This document shows positions 1 to 10,407 of a stretch of DNA of 64,000 nucleotides, one piece after another (position 1 is the stretch's first letter; each line of letters opens with the position of its first letter). A program made the position numbers and the translations under genes. The notes beneath the pieces are model-generated. The model worked only from the letters and a program-made list of their open reading frames with translations. It did no database searches and was not told where the DNA came from. Source of the DNA: Novosphingobium malaysiense. GTDB lineage: Bacteria; Pseudomonadota; Alphaproteobacteria; Sphingomonadales; Sphingomonadaceae. The DNA lies in NCBI RefSeq assembly GCF_000802225.1, contig NZ_JTDI01000003.1:1240001-1304000 (forward strand), given 5' to 3'.

Positions 1-1330
1 CGTTCTCGATGAAGCGCTTGAGGAACTGCGCCGCCGTTATCGAGCCGCCGAAGCGGGTGCCGACGTTCTTCATGTCGGCGATCGCGCTGTCGAGCTGCTT
101 GTCGTAGGCCGGCCCCATCGGGAAGCGCCACAGCAGATCGCCGGTCACCTCACCCGCCGCCGAAAGCGCAGCGGCAAGCTCGTCGTTGTTGGAGAACAGC
201 CCGGCGTATTCATGCGCCAGCGAAGCGATGATCGCGCCGGTGAGCGTTGCCAGGTCGACGATCTTCGCGGGGCTGTATTCACGTTGCACCCAGGTGAGCG
301 CGTCGCACAGGACCAGGCGCCCTTCGGCGTCGGTGTTGATCACTTCGATGGTCTGGCCCGAAAGCGACTTCACCACGTCGCCCGGACGCTGGGCATTGCC
401 ATCGGGCATGTTCTCGACGAGGCCGCAGATGCCGACGACATTGGCCTTTGCCTTGCGCAGCGCGAGCGCAAGCATGGTCCCGGCGACCGCACCGGCACCG
501 CCCATGTCCCACTTCATGTCCTCCATGCCGCCGGGCTGCTTGAGGCTGATACCGCCGGTGTCGAAAGTGACGCCCTTGCCGACGAAGGCGACCGGTTTGT
601 CGCCGTCCTTGCCACCGTCCCATTCCATCACCAGCAGGCGCGCCGGACGGACCGAACCCTGTGCGACACCAAGCAGCGAGCCCATGCCGAGCTCGGCCAT
701 TTCCTTGTCGTCGAGCACACGCAGCTTGAGGCCGGCCGCTTCCATGCGCGGCTTGCAGCGTTCGACGAAGGTCTCGGGGTAGATCGTGTTGGCCGGTTCG
801 GTCACCAGTTCGCGGGTAAGCGACACACCAGCGGCCACCGCCTGCTCGACGTCCCACAGCGCCGCGGTGCCTTCGGGCGCGCCGAGCACGCTGATCTCGC
901 CCAGGCTCGGCTTCTTGTCGTCGCTCAGCTTGGTGCGATAGACGTCGTGGCGCCACGAACGCAGCACTGCGCCCAGCAGCGCGCCGACGGCTTCCTCTGC
1001 CGAAAGGCCTGCCCCCGTAACATCCAGCGCCAGCGCGGAATCGCCCGAAGCGAGGTACTTCGCGACAATCGCGGCGCCGGCCTTCTCGATCGCGGCGCGG
1101 CGGTCCTTGGCATCGGCGGCGCCGATCCCGGCAAGCGCGACACGCACGACCTTTCCGTCACGTTCGACGAACCCTTCGAACATCTGGCCGGCCTTGCCCG
1201 AAAAGCGGGCCATCTTTGCACCCTCGGCCAGCACGGGCTCGAGGTCGGCGGGCACGGCATCCTGATTGACGAGACGGGCGACGAGCCGCGCGGGAGTGGC
1301 AGCCGACGCGTCAAGGAACTGGATCTGCAT
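1..1330 (-). CDS. pepA: Leucyl aminopeptidase (M17), 3' end outside window
   Basis: Cytosolic di-metal aminopeptidase that releases N-terminal residues from peptides. The ATG at 1330 gives a protein starting MQIQFLDASAA, read through to the window edge for about 443 codons without a stop; the family is about 480-500 residues, so only the C-terminal few dozen residues are missing. The M17 signature NTDAEGRL lies at about 314-340 and the metal-binding stretch GKGVTFDTGG at about 560-590, followed by MKWDMGGAGAV. The gene is divergent from lptD with only 95 bp between the two starts, so the promoters share that gap. Identification is firm from the catalytic motifs; which peptides it processes cannot be read from sequence. 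Confidence 0.95.
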   Translation of the reverse strand, partial: MQIQFLDASAATPARLVARLVNQDAVPADLEPVLAEGAKMARFSGKAGQMFEGFVERDGKVVRVALAGIGAADAKDRRAAIEKAGAAIVAKYLASGDSALALDVTGAGLSAEEAVGALLGAVLRSWRHDVYRTKLSDDKKPSLGEISVLGAPEGTAALWDVEQAVAAGVSLTRELVTEPANTIYPETFVERCKPRMEAAGLKLRVLDDKEMAELGMGSLLGVAQGSVRPARLLVMEWDGGKDGDKPVAFVGKGVTFDTGGISLKQPGGMEDMKWDMGGAGAVAGTMLALALRKAKANVVGICGLVENMPDGNAQRPGDVVKSLSGQTIEVINTDAEGRLVLCDALTWVQREYSPAKIVDLATLTGAIIASLAHEYAGLFSNNDELAAALSAAGEVTGDLLWRFPMGPAYDKQLDSAIADMKNVGTRFGGSITAAQFLKRFIEN

Positions 1331-1425
1331 GGAATCTCCTGGAACTTTCCTGCGGGGCGCCCAACTTGTGCGCTTCACCGCATCACTGGATTGCAGTTAG
1401 GCACAGGCGATGCGATAGGCAAGCC

Positions 1426-3732
1426 ATGCTCCCCGCGTTGCAGACCTCTCCGCAAGCCTCGGCCCGTCCTGTGAGTCCCGCCTTGCTCGGCGCCCTGGCG
1501 CTCGGCATTGCAGGGTGCGCGGCACCGGCCGGCGCCTGGGCCCAGGAGCTGTCCCGCCCCGTCGTCGCCGAACCGATGGAACAAGCGCCATCGGCCCCGC
1601 CGCCGGCTGCCGAAGAGCAACATATCGCCTTCGAGGCGGATACCGTCGAATACGATCAGAATGCCGAACAGGTTACCGCCAACGGCAACGTCGTGCTGCG
1701 GCGGGACCAGCAATCGGTCAGGGCGGACACGGTCACCTGGAACCGCCAGACAGGCCAGATCATCGCCAGCGGCGATGTTCGCCTGGTCGACCAGGACGGC
1801 AACCAGCTTTTCAGTGACCGGATCGAACTTACCGACGCACTCAAGACCGGCATGATGGAAAACATGCTGCTGGTCATGCGCGAGGGCGGCAGGCTGGCCG
1901 CGCTAAAGGGCGAACGCATCGCCAACGGCGACGTGATCCTCAGCCAGGCCGCCTATACCGGCTGCGACGTGGTGAACGAAGACGGCTGTCCGAAGAAGCC
2001 GACCTGGCGCATCGTCGCCAAGCAGGTGATCTACAGCGATGCGAAAAGACGCATCCGGTTCAAGAACGCGCGGCTGGAACTGTTCGGCGCGATCCAGGTC
2101 CCGTTGCTGGGGCTCACCGTAAGCACGGACGGCCACGCCGTTTCCGGCTTCCTGATCCCGGACCTGCGCTCCAGCCCGTCCAACGGCATAGAAGTGAGCC
2201 AGTCCTATTACTGGAAGATCGACGAAAACCGGGATCTGACCGCCGGCCTTTCGGCCTATACCAAGGCGGCACCGATGGGCTCGATCCAGTACCGCGCCCT
2301 TACCGACAAGGGCGCCTACCAGATCACCGGCTATGCGACCGCCAGCAACAAGATCCCGATCTTCGGCTCCAGTTCGAACACGGTGAACGACGGCGTGAGC
2401 GCCTTTCGCGGCTATGTCTTCGCCAATGGCAGGTTCCAGTTCGACGAGAACTGGAGCGTAACCGCCTCTATCAGGCGAGCTACCGACCGCACGTTCCTGC
2501 GCCGCTATGACATCAGCCGGGACGATCGCCTGCGCTCGATGGTCGAAGTCCAGCGAATCGGTCCCGACACATATTTCTCCTTCGCGGGCTATGCCACGCA
2601 GACCATGCAGGCGGGCCGAGACCAGGGGCTGATCCCGGTAGCCTTCCCCGTCGTGGACTATCGCCACCGCTTCGAAGACCCGGTGTTCGGAGGCAAGATC
2701 GAGACCCAGCTCAACACACTGGGCATTTCCCGCACTGACGGGCAAGACACCCAACGCGCCTTTGCCAGCGCCCAATGGTCGCTGCGCCGGATCACCGGCA
2801 TGGGCCAGGAAGTTACCCTGACGACCCTGGCGCGCGGCGACGTCTATCACTCGGACGAGAATGCCGCGACCAGCACTGTAATCTATCGTGGCGATCCGGG
2901 CTGGCAGACGCGCGCCGTCGCGCTCGCCGCCGTCGACGTGAAATGGCCGCTGGTGGGCGAGGTCTTTGGCGGAACGCAGGTTTTCACTCCGCGCGTCCAG
3001 CTTGTCGCCAGCCCCACGATCCGCAACCTCGCGGTACCCAACGAGGATTCGCGCGCGATCGAACTGGAGACCAGCAATCTGTTCGCGCTCAACCGTTTCC
3101 CGGGATATGACCGGATCGAGGACGGCGTGCGCTTCACCTACGGTTTCGACTGGCAGTTCGAAGCCCCGCGCTGGCGCATCAAGACCACCGTTGGTCAATC
3201 GGTACGCCTTAACGACAAGCCCACGCTGCTGCCCAACGGTACCGGCCTGTCCGGCAAGGTCTCCGACATCGTCGGGCGTACCGAAGTGCGCTATCGCGAC
3301 TTCATCAACGTGATCCACCGCTTCCGCATCGACAAGGACAGCCTAGCGGTGCGCCGCAACGAATTCGATGCTGTCTTCGGCAATACGCGGACGTACCTCG
3401 AACTGGGCTACACCAAGCTCAACCGCGACATCTCGCAGTCGATCGAGGATCTTCAGGACCGCGAGGAAGTGCGCGCTGCCGGGCGTATCGCTTTTGCCAA
3501 CTACTGGTCGCTGTTCGGCTCTGCGGTGGTCAACCTGACCGACCGCAAGGAGGACCCGATCTACGGCTCCGACGGCTTCCAGCCGCTGCGTACCCGCTTG
3601 GGCGCCGCATACGAGGACGACTGCATGCAGATCGCCATCACCTGGCGCCGCGACTACCAGGCCACCGGTGACGCCCGGAAGGGCAACTCCTTCCAGATAC
3701 GCTTCAGCCTCAAAAACATCGGCCTCAGGTAG
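1426..3732 (+). CDS. lptD: LPS-assembly protein LptD (OstA)
   Basis: Outer-membrane beta-barrel that, with LptE, inserts lipopolysaccharide into the outer leaflet. With the ATG at 1426 (MLPALQTSPQ) it is 768 aa; an upstream in-frame start at 1366 would only add 20 residues ahead of the signal peptide. A signal peptide ends near AWAQ (about residue 40). An OstA/LptA-like jellyroll follows (about 65-150, with the repeat-like phrases VTANGNVVLRR and IIASGDVRLVD), then the long barrel domain to the C-terminus. It is the first gene of the lptD-surA-pdxA-rsmA run, an order conserved in alphaproteobacteria, which supports both call and start. Length is normal for sphingomonads. Confidence 0.95.
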   Translation: MLPALQTSPQASARPVSPALLGALALGIAGCAAPAGAWAQELSRPVVAEPMEQAPSAPPPAAEEQHIAFEADTVEYDQNAEQVTANGNVVLRRDQQSVRADTVTWNRQTGQIIASGDVRLVDQDGNQLFSDRIELTDALKTGMMENMLLVMREGGRLAALKGERIANGDVILSQAAYTGCDVVNEDGCPKKPTWRIVAKQVIYSDAKRRIRFKNARLELFGAIQVPLLGLTVSTDGHAVSGFLIPDLRSSPSNGIEVSQSYYWKIDENRDLTAGLSAYTKAAPMGSIQYRALTDKGAYQITGYATASNKIPIFGSSSNTVNDGVSAFRGYVFANGRFQFDENWSVTASIRRATDRTFLRRYDISRDDRLRSMVEVQRIGPDTYFSFAGYATQTMQAGRDQGLIPVAFPVVDYRHRFEDPVFGGKIETQLNTLGISRTDGQDTQRAFASAQWSLRRITGMGQEVTLTTLARGDVYHSDENAATSTVIYRGDPGWQTRAVALAAVDVKWPLVGEVFGGTQVFTPRVQLVASPTIRNLAVPNEDSRAIELETSNLFALNRFPGYDRIEDGVRFTYGFDWQFEAPRWRIKTTVGQSVRLNDKPTLLPNGTGLSGKVSDIVGRTEVRYRDFINVIHRFRIDKDSLAVRRNEFDAVFGNTRTYLELGYTKLNRDISQSIEDLQDREEVRAAGRIAFANYWSLFGSAVVNLTDRKEDPIYGSDGFQPLRTRLGAAYEDDCMQIAITWRRDYQATGDARKGNSFQIRFSLKNIGLR

Positions 3733-3924
3733 CCGCACTTCTCCGGGGATTGCCGCAGACTCGGGGGCCGGCGCCCGTTGGCAGGCCGGTTCAAAGCCGC
3801 TATCGGGTGTGCTCATTTTGGGTTAAGCCGCAACGCGGCAGATACAGGCACGGATGCGGCAGATATTTCCGCGAGATGGAACTGCCGATAAGTATGTCCG
3901 GCGAGGCCGGTCGAAGACGGGATT

Positions 3925-5298
3925 GTGATCACGGTGCAAGCAGTCATTAGCAACAGGTCGATCAGGCGCGCGTTGAAGTCCATCGGGAGCCTGGCCGCAC
4001 TGGCCGGCGTGCTCGCGGCGCCCGCGGCCCTGGCCCAGAGCGCTCCGCAGGGTCAGATCGTCATCCCCGACGACGTGAAGATCTTCGGCAACGACAATCC
4101 CAACGTGCGCCGCGCAACAGCGGTGGTGAACGGCGATGTCATTACCGGCACCGACGTGGATCAGCGCCTGGCCCTTATCGTGGCGGCCAACAAGGGCAAG
4201 ATCGAAGAGGACGAAATGAAGCGCCTGCGCCTGCAGGTGCTGCGCAACCTCATCGACGAAACCTTGCAGATCCAGGAGGCCAAGGCTTCAGACATCGAGG
4301 TTTCGCAAGCCGAGGTGGACCAGTCCTATGCCCGCGTGGCCGCGCAGAACTTCAACCAGAACACCTCCGCGATGGATTCCTACCTCAAGCGCATCGGATC
4401 CTCGCCCGCCTCGCTAAAGCGCCAGATCCGCGGCGAGCTGTCCTGGCAGCGCCTGCTCCAGCGCAACATCGCGCCGTTCATCAACGTCTCGGAAGACGAG
4501 GTGAACGAAGTGCTGGCGCGCCTCAAGGCCGCCAAGGGCACCGACGAATACCGGCTAGGCGAGATCTATCTCTCGGCAACGCCGGAAACACGCCAGCAGG
4601 TCTATGAAAACGCCTCGCAGATCGTCGAACAGCTGCGCCAGGGCGGCAGCTTCGTTGCCTATGCCCGCCAGTATTCACAGGCCTCGACCGCGGCCGTCGG
4701 CGGCGACCTCGGCTGGATCCGCCTCGCCCAGCTCCCCGGCGAACTGGCATCCGTCGCACGCGAAATGCAGACCGGGCAGCTGGTCGGCCCGATCGAAGTC
4801 CCCGGCGGTTTCGACATTCTCTACCTGATCGACAAGCGCCAGGTCCTCACCGCCGATCCGCGCGATTCCGTGCTGGCTCTCAAGCAGATCTCGATGGATT
4901 TCCCCAGCGGCACCACAGAGGCCCAGGCCGGCGAGAAGGCCGAAGCCTTCGCGAATGCGATCAAGGCAGCCAAGGGCTGCGGCGACGTCGAACGCGTCGC
5001 CTCGCAGATCGGCGCCCAGGTGGTCACCAACGATCAGGTCAAGGCGCGCGACCTGCCCGCGCCCATCCAGAACGCCATCCTCCAGCTCTCGCCCGGCGAG
5101 ACGCTGCCGCCATTCGGCTCGCTCGACGACGGTGTGCGGATTCTGATGCTCTGCGGGCGCGGGCGCGACGATCCGCAGGCGGAAAGCGGCCCGAGCTTTG
5201 AACAGCTTCAGGCGCAGATGGAGGACGACCGCATCAACAAGCGCGCGCAGATGTACCTGCGCGACCTGCGGCGTGACGCGATCATCGAATACAACTGA
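3925..5298 (+). CDS. surA: Periplasmic chaperone / peptidyl-prolyl isomerase SurA
   Basis: Periplasmic chaperone for outer-membrane proteins such as LptD encoded just upstream. The GTG at 3925 gives 457 aa; the signal peptide ends at about ALAQ (residue 38). The SurA N-terminal domain follows (about 60-195, beginning ATAVVNGDVITGTDVDQRLA), then a parvulin PPIase domain (about 208-310) containing GGDLGWI and the conserved LVGPIEVPGGFDIL strand. The second parvulin repeat is degenerate. It lies 192 bp after lptD and 20 bp before pdxA. A second GTG at 3934 is also possible and would change only three residues. Confidence 0.93.
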   Translation: MITVQAVISNRSIRRALKSIGSLAALAGVLAAPAALAQSAPQGQIVIPDDVKIFGNDNPNVRRATAVVNGDVITGTDVDQRLALIVAANKGKIEEDEMKRLRLQVLRNLIDETLQIQEAKASDIEVSQAEVDQSYARVAAQNFNQNTSAMDSYLKRIGSSPASLKRQIRGELSWQRLLQRNIAPFINVSEDEVNEVLARLKAAKGTDEYRLGEIYLSATPETRQQVYENASQIVEQLRQGGSFVAYARQYSQASTAAVGGDLGWIRLAQLPGELASVAREMQTGQLVGPIEVPGGFDILYLIDKRQVLTADPRDSVLALKQISMDFPSGTTEAQAGEKAEAFANAIKAAKGCGDVERVASQIGAQVVTNDQVKARDLPAPIQNAILQLSPGETLPPFGSLDDGVRILMLCGRGRDDPQAESGPSFEQLQAQMEDDRINKRAQMYLRDLRRDAIIEYN

Positions 5299-5318
5299 TC
5301 GACGGCGGGGCACCTGAC

Positions 5319-6329
5319 GTGGTCCAGGCGGCCCCGCTCGCCGTTTCGCTGGGCGATCCGGCCGGCATCGGTCCCGAACTGATCGCCGAGGCATGGATGC
5401 GCCGCGAGCGTGAATTGCTGGCCCCGTTCTTCGTGGTCGGCGGCGCAGGCGTGCTGTCCGCCGCCGCTGCATCGCGCGAACTTTCCCTCCCGGTAGTGCA
5501 GATCGGCTGCCCGGCGGAGGCAACGCAGGCCTTCGCAAGCGGACTGCCCGTTCTCGGCAAGCAAGACTGCACGCCTGCCTTCGGCGTTCCCGACCGCGAG
5601 GGTGCCGCCCTCGCGCTGTATTCGCTGTCTCAAGCCGCGGAACTGGCGGTGTCGGGGGAAGCCGGGGCGATCGTTACGGGGCCCATCGCCAAGTCCAGGC
5701 TGGCCGCGGTCGGTTTCTCCCAGCCCGGCCAGACCGAATTCGTCGCCGACGTATGCGGTCTTGACCACAAGGATGCCGTGATGATGCTGGCCGGCCCGTC
5801 GCTGCGGACGGTCCCGCTGACCGTCCATGCGCCGCTGAGTGCAGTGCCCGGCCTGATCACGCGTGACCTGATCGAACACAAGGCCCGGATCGTCGCGCGC
5901 GCCCTGGCCCGGGATTTCGGTCTGACCTTGCCCCACATCGCCGTGACCGGGCTCAACCCGCATGCCGGAGAGGACGGTCGGATGGGGCACGAAGACAGCG
6001 CGGTGATCGCGCCAGCCATTGCCGCACTTCAGGCCGAAGGGCTTGCCATTACCGGCCCTCATCCCGCCGATGCCCTGTTCGCCGCGCACGAACGAGACCG
6101 TTACGATGTGGCGCTGTGCATGTATCACGATCAGGCGCTGATCCCGATCAAGACGCTCGATTTCGACCAGGGCGTAAACGTTACCCTGGGCCTGCCGATC
6201 GTGCGGACTTCTCCCGATCACGGCACCGCTTTCGCCATCGCAGGCAAGAACGTCGCCAGCCCCGGCGCCATGATCGCAGCGCTGCGCATGGCCGGAGAGT
6301 GCGCCATGCGGCGTGCGGCTCCGCTTTGA
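5319..6329 (+). CDS. pdxA: 4-hydroxythreonine-4-phosphate dehydrogenase
   Basis: Cytosolic NAD-dependent, metal-requiring enzyme of the DXP-dependent pyridoxal phosphate pathway; it oxidises 4-phosphohydroxy-L-threonine to the substrate that PdxJ uses. GTG start at 5319, 336 aa, normal length. Diagnostic stretches are [16 protein letters not shown] at the N-terminus, the metal-ligand histidines in [23 protein letters not shown] and [13 protein letters not shown], and the [11 protein letters not shown] motif. Tightly packed after surA (20 bp) and before rsmA (17 bp), so it is translated within the same operon. Confidence 0.96.
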   Translation: MVQAAPLAVSLGDPAGIGPELIAEAWMRRERELLAPFFVVGGAGVLSAAAASRELSLPVVQIGCPAEATQAFASGLPVLGKQDCTPAFGVPDREGAALALYSLSQAAELAVSGEAGAIVTGPIAKSRLAAVGFSQPGQTEFVADVCGLDHKDAVMMLAGPSLRTVPLTVHAPLSAVPGLITRDLIEHKARIVARALARDFGLTLPHIAVTGLNPHAGEDGRMGHEDSAVIAPAIAALQAEGLAITGPHPADALFAAHERDRYDVALCMYHDQALIPIKTLDFDQGVNVTLGLPIVRTSPDHGTAFAIAGKNVASPGAMIAALRMAGECAMRRAAPL

Positions 6330-6346
6330 ACGGGGGCGGACGTCTC

Positions 6347-7183
6347 GTGACCCCCTCGCTTCCCCCGTTGCGCGAAGTCATCGCCAGGTACGGCCTTTCC
6401 GCCAGCAAGGCTCTCGGCCAGAACTTCCTTTTCGATGAACAGCTGCTCGACCGGATTGCCGCCATCCCCGGCTCGCTGGAAGGCGAGCAGGTGATGGAGG
6501 TCGGGCCGGGCCCCGGAGGTCTGACACGCGCCCTGCTGCGCACCGGGGCGAGGGTGACAGCCATCGAGATGGACCGTCGCTGCCTACCCGCGCTCGCGGA
6601 AGTGGAAGCCGCATTTCCCGGCCAGCTCACGGTGATCGAGGGCGACGCGATGAAGATCGCCCCCGCCACGCTCTTCGACGGGCCCTATCACATCGTTGCC
6701 AACCTGCCCTACAATGTGGGCACGGCGCTGTTCACGGACTGGCTGTCCAGCGAGGACTGGCCGCCGCAATGGCGCTCCCTCACGCTGATGTTCCAGGAGG
6801 AAGTCGCCCGGCGCATCGTCGCCGCACCGAACACGTCGGCCTACGGTCGGCTCCCGGTGCTGGCACAGTGGCGCTCACGGGCAAGGCTGGCGATGAAAGT
6901 CCACCGCAGCGCCTTCACGCCGCCGCCCAAGGTCATGTCGGCCGTGGTCCATGTCGTACCGGACGATGCGCCCGAGGGCGTATCGATGCGAATGCTGGAG
7001 CGGGTAACAGAAGCGGCATTCGGGCAGCGGCGCAAGATGCTGCGTCAGAGCCTCAAGGGTGTTCCCGGCGCACTGGAGGCGCTCGGCCGTCTCGGCATCG
7101 ACCCGCAACGCCGCGCAGAGACACTCTCGGTCGAGGAATTCGTCAGCGTTGCGCGGTCGCTGGGGCAGCCGGATCGACCATAG
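6347..7183 (+). CDS. rsmA: 16S rRNA (adenine1518-N6/adenine1519-N6)-dimethyltransferase
   Basis: SAM-dependent methyltransferase (KsgA) that dimethylates two adjacent adenines in the 3' hairpin of 16S rRNA during 30S maturation. I place the start at the GTG at 6347 ([12 protein letters not shown]), which gives 278 aa; the open frame extends upstream into pdxA, but that extension is not family-like. Motifs: LGQNFLFD at the N-terminus, SAM motif [14 protein letters not shown], catalytic [11 protein letters not shown], and [12 protein letters not shown] in the C-terminal half. Its last 41 bases overlap the 3' end of the convergent PilZ gene. Confidence 0.96.
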   Translation: MTPSLPPLREVIARYGLSASKALGQNFLFDEQLLDRIAAIPGSLEGEQVMEVGPGPGGLTRALLRTGARVTAIEMDRRCLPALAEVEAAFPGQLTVIEGDAMKIAPATLFDGPYHIVANLPYNVGTALFTDWLSSEDWPPQWRSLTLMFQEEVARRIVAAPNTSAYGRLPVLAQWRSRARLAMKVHRSAFTPPPKVMSAVVHVVPDDAPEGVSMRMLERVTEAAFGQRRKMLRQSLKGVPGALEALGRLGIDPQRRAETLSVEEFVSVARSLGQPDRP

Positions 7184-7655
7184 CGGTCTGCGGCTTGGTC
7201 TCGGAGGCGCGACTGCTGCCCGCCAATGCCGAAACAGCCCAGACGGCAATACCGACGCCTGCGAACACCGCGGCAATCTGCGTCTTCTTTCCGGTACCCT
7301 TCCTGCTGAACGGCCAGGCTCCATTCCATCCTTCGCGATGGCGCTGCGCCGAAGCGATCTGCGCAAGCGTGACAGGCCCATGCCCTCCATCGAGCAAGGC
7401 TTCGACGCTGATGCGGTCGCGGAACGACAGGCCGAAGCGCTGCCCCGACTGCCAGCGGATGCGGCCCGGCAAGGCGTGCTCGCCGACCAGCAACTCGACA
7501 ACCTCCCCACGCGCCGGCGGCTCGAGCGACATCGCCTGGATGCCTCCGGTGCTGGCATCCAGTAGCGTGATAGCACATTCCCCGGCCTTGCAGCGCAGGC
7601 GTGCACTGAGGTCCGCCCTGGTTCGGGGCTCGCTTCTCCGGTCTGGGTCAAGCAT
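7143..7655 (-). CDS. PilZ-domain protein with C-terminal membrane anchor
   Basis: 170-aa protein probably binding cyclic di-GMP. The N-terminal PilZ domain shows the two ligand motifs: RxxxR (RSEPR, about residues 7-11) and (D/N)xSxxG (DASTGG, about 33-38). A basic linker ([10 protein letters not shown]) leads to a single hydrophobic segment (about 128-148), after which the tail is Ala/Pro/Thr-rich. The ATG at 7655 is preceded by a good GGGGGAG ribosome-binding site. The 3' end overlaps the convergent rsmA gene by 41 bp. The tail past the membrane segment resembles no domain I know; the output of the c-di-GMP signal cannot be inferred. Confidence 0.82.
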   Translation of the reverse strand: MLDPDRRSEPRTRADLSARLRCKAGECAITLLDASTGGIQAMSLEPPARGEVVELLVGEHALPGRIRWQSGQRFGLSFRDRISVEALLDGGHGPVTLAQIASAQRHREGWNGAWPFSRKGTGKKTQIAAVFAGVGIAVWAVSALAGSSRASETKPQTAMVDPAAPATAQR

Positions 7656-7711
7656 GGTTGCATCTCCCCCAACTGTCACATGACAGTTAGGGAAGAATGG
7701 TGAACAGGCAG

Positions 7712-9817
7712 TTAAGCGCTTGCTTTCTTCTTGCGGCGCCAGGCGTGAAGCAGGGGTTCGGTGTAGCCGCTGGGCTGCTCGACACCCTTGAAGACGAGAT
7801 CGCAGGCCGCCTTGAAAGCGAAGCTGGTGTCCCAGTTGCCCGCCATCGGCTCGTAGAGAGGATCGCCCTCGTTCTGTGCATCGACCTTGGCCGCCATCCG
7901 CTTGAGCGAGTCCATCACCTGGTCCTCGGTGCAGACACCGTGCAGCAGCCAGTTGGCCATGTGCTGGCTTGAGATGCGCAGCGTGGCGCGGTCTTCCATC
8001 AGGCCCACGTCGTTGATGTCCGGCACCTTGGAGCAGCCGACGCCCTGATCGATCCAGCGCACGACATAGCCGAGCAGGCCCTGCGCGTTGTTGTCCAGCT
8101 CCTCGCGCACTTCGGCCTCGGACCAGTTGGTCCCTTCCGCCAGCGGCACGGTGAGGAGCAGATCCAGGCCCGGCACCGGCTCGGCAGCGATTTCGTCGCG
8201 CAGACCGAAGACATCGACCTGATGGTAGTGCGTGGCATGCAGCGTCGCCGCCGTGGGCGACGGTACCCACGCGGTGTTGGCACCGGTCCTGGGATGACCG
8301 ATTTTCTGTTCCATCATGTCGCCCATCTTGTCGGGCGCGGCCCACATGCCCTTGCCGATCTGCGCCTTGCCCGAGAGGCCATGCTGCAGGCCGATGGCGA
8401 CATTGCGCTTCTCGTAGGCGGCAATCCAGGTCGAACCCTTGATGTCGCCCTTGCGCATCATCGGGCCGGCGCGCATCGAAGTGTGGATCTCGTCGCCGGT
8501 GCGATCGAGGAAGCCGGTGTTGATGAAGACGATGCGGTCCTTCACCGCCGCGATGCAGGCAGCGAGGTTGGCCGAAGTACGGCGCTCCTCGTCCATCACA
8601 CCGACCTTGATGGTGTTGCGCGGCAGTTGCAGCAGATCCTCAACAGCGTCGAACAAGGCATTGGTGAACGCGCATTCTTCCGGTCCGTGCATCTTCGGTT
8701 TGACGATGTAGATGCTGCCCTCGCGGCTGTTGCCGTACTTGGTCAGCCCCTTCACGTCCTGCGTCGAAATGGCGCTGGTGATCACCGCGTCCATGATCCC
8801 TTCGGGAATCTCGCTGCCATCGGCCAGCAGGATCGCCGGGTTGGTCATCAGATGGCCGACATTGCGCACGAACAGCAGGCTGCGGCCCGGCAGGCCGAGT
8901 TTCCCGCCATCCGCCAGAGTCACCGTCTTGTCGCCCGCGAGCGCGCGGGTCATGGTTTGCCCACCCTTCTCGAAGGTGTCTGTCAGATCGCCACGGATCA
9001 CGCCAAGCCAGTTGCCATAGGCCAGGGTCTTGTCCTCCGCATCGACGGCCGCGATCGAGTCTTCCAGATCGACGATCGTGGTGATCGCCGCTTCCAGGAT
9101 GATGTCGGCGATGCCCGCCTTGTCGGTGCTGCCGACCTGGCTCGACGGGTCAACGACGACTTCGATGTGCAGGCCGTTGGACTTGAACAGCCGGCCCTTT
9201 TCGGTGGTGCCAACAAATTGCGAGGGATCGGCAAGCGTCACCTCGGCGCTCTCGACGTCGGCCCAGCTGCCGGAAGCCAGCGGCAAAGCCTGATCGAGGA
9301 ACTTGCGCCCTTCCGCGATAACAGCGGCACCGCGGACCGGATCGTAGCCCTTGCCCTGTGCCGGCACGGCATCGAGCGCATCCGTGCCGTAATAGGCGTC
9401 GTAGAGACTGCCCCAACGCGCATTGGCGGCATTGAGCAGGAAACGGGCGTTGAGCACCGGCACGACTAGCTGCGGGCCAGCCATCGTCGCGATTTCTGGA
9501 TCGACGTTCTGCGTGGATATGGTGAAGGCATCGGGCTCGGGCACCAGATAGCCGATGTCCTTCAGGAACGCCTGATATTCGCCCTGATCGATGGGCTTGC
9601 TCGAATACTCCAGATGCCAGGAGTCAATCTTCGTCTGCAGATGATCGCGCTTCACGAGCAGCGCCCGATTCTTCGGGGCGAAGTCATTCACCAATGCGGC
9701 AAAGCCGCTCCAGAAGGCATCGGCGTCCTGCCCGATGGGCGGCAGGACCTGTTCCTCTACGAACTTCGCCAGACCGGCATCAACCTGGAGGCCCGAACGT
9801 TCAACCCTGTCAGTCAT
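7712..9817 (-). CDS. glcB: Malate synthase G
   Basis: Cytosolic enzyme condensing glyoxylate with acetyl-CoA to give malate. The ATG at 9817 ([13 protein letters not shown]) gives 701 aa, close to the usual 720; an upstream in-frame start would add a 41-residue stretch unlike the family. Visible family features are [34 protein letters not shown], the central [12 protein letters not shown] and [11 protein letters not shown], the catalytic-domain stretch [17 protein letters not shown], and the C-terminal [13 protein letters not shown]. No isocitrate lyase is nearby, so the window does not show whether it serves the glyoxylate shunt or glycolate use. Confidence 0.96.
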   Translation of the reverse strand: MTDRVERSGLQVDAGLAKFVEEQVLPPIGQDADAFWSGFAALVNDFAPKNRALLVKRDHLQTKIDSWHLEYSSKPIDQGEYQAFLKDIGYLVPEPDAFTISTQNVDPEIATMAGPQLVVPVLNARFLLNAANARWGSLYDAYYGTDALDAVPAQGKGYDPVRGAAVIAEGRKFLDQALPLASGSWADVESAEVTLADPSQFVGTTEKGRLFKSNGLHIEVVVDPSSQVGSTDKAGIADIILEAAITTIVDLEDSIAAVDAEDKTLAYGNWLGVIRGDLTDTFEKGGQTMTRALAGDKTVTLADGGKLGLPGRSLLFVRNVGHLMTNPAILLADGSEIPEGIMDAVITSAISTQDVKGLTKYGNSREGSIYIVKPKMHGPEECAFTNALFDAVEDLLQLPRNTIKVGVMDEERRTSANLAACIAAVKDRIVFINTGFLDRTGDEIHTSMRAGPMMRKGDIKGSTWIAAYEKRNVAIGLQHGLSGKAQIGKGMWAAPDKMGDMMEQKIGHPRTGANTAWVPSPTAATLHATHYHQVDVFGLRDEIAAEPVPGLDLLLTVPLAEGTNWSEAEVREELDNNAQGLLGYVVRWIDQGVGCSKVPDINDVGLMEDRATLRISSQHMANWLLHGVCTEDQVMDSLKRMAAKVDAQNEGDPLYEPMAGNWDTSFAFKAACDLVFKGVEQPSGYTEPLLHAWRRKKKASA

Positions 9818-10085
9818 CTTTCCTCGCACTTCTCCGGACGCGCACGCCCGACTCCGGCGCACGACGAACTCACGATAACCAAAACTGCCCTGGGGAAGGA
9901 ACGGCTGCCCTATGGCGCATGCCCGTGCACTTGGCAACACCGGGTTCGCTACCCCAGCTGTAGCGGTCGCTTACATCGGGCGTCGGAATCACTTACACTT
10001 CACAATGCGTTAAACATGGGAATCGGCGGAAACGCTGGGTTGGCATGGACGTTGCAGAGGAACAGGTCAGGATAAGAGGATGGGA

Positions 10086-10361
10086 ATGCTTCGGAAAATC
10101 GGACGCCTGTTTACGATCAAGACGCACTGGGAAGCGTACATGATCATCTATGCCCTGGCGCTCGGCGCGATCGAGCGCGGCAGTGTTTATCTGACGCAAT
10201 TCCCGGGATGGGGCGGCAGGCTTCTGTTCCTCGCCTGCACAGGCGCCGTCTTCATGGCCGGCGCCAAGATCCTCGACTGCATCAAGTACGAAAAAGCCGC
10301 GAAACAACAGGCTCTGGCCGTGGAAGCGGCGGACGAGACGGAGCGAAGAGAGGCCGCTTGA
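10086..10361 (+). CDS. Small two-segment membrane protein, function unknown
   Basis: I do not recognise a named family. The product of 91 aa (start ATG at 10086, with AAGAGG six bases upstream; the ATG at 10080 would add two residues) begins MLRKIGRLF. It has two hydrophobic segments (about 20-38 and 47-65) and a charged, coiled C-terminus (KYEKAAKQQALAVEAADETERR). The architecture, a short basic N-terminus and cytoplasmic acidic/basic tail, is that of a small inner-membrane protein. It stands alone between divergent glcB and the convergent ssrA gene. Confidence 0.7.
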   Translation: MLRKIGRLFTIKTHWEAYMIIYALALGAIERGSVYLTQFPGWGGRLLFLACTGAVFMAGAKILDCIKYEKAAKQQALAVEAADETERREAA

Positions 10362-10407
10362 GCCCACCCTTCAATCGTCGTTGCCGCAATATCGATGTTC
10401 GCAAAGT

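Noticed and set aside
212..1474. A 420-codon open frame on the plus strand at the left edge
   Set aside because: It is antisense to leucyl aminopeptidase, whose catalytic motif is clear on the minus strand.
1903..3318. A 471-codon open frame antisense to lptD
   Set aside because: It lies in the antisense frame of a certain gene in a high-GC genome, and the translation has no recognisable domain.
8222..9469. Long open frame antisense to malate synthase
   Set aside because: GC-driven shadow; glcB motifs on the minus strand cover the same span.
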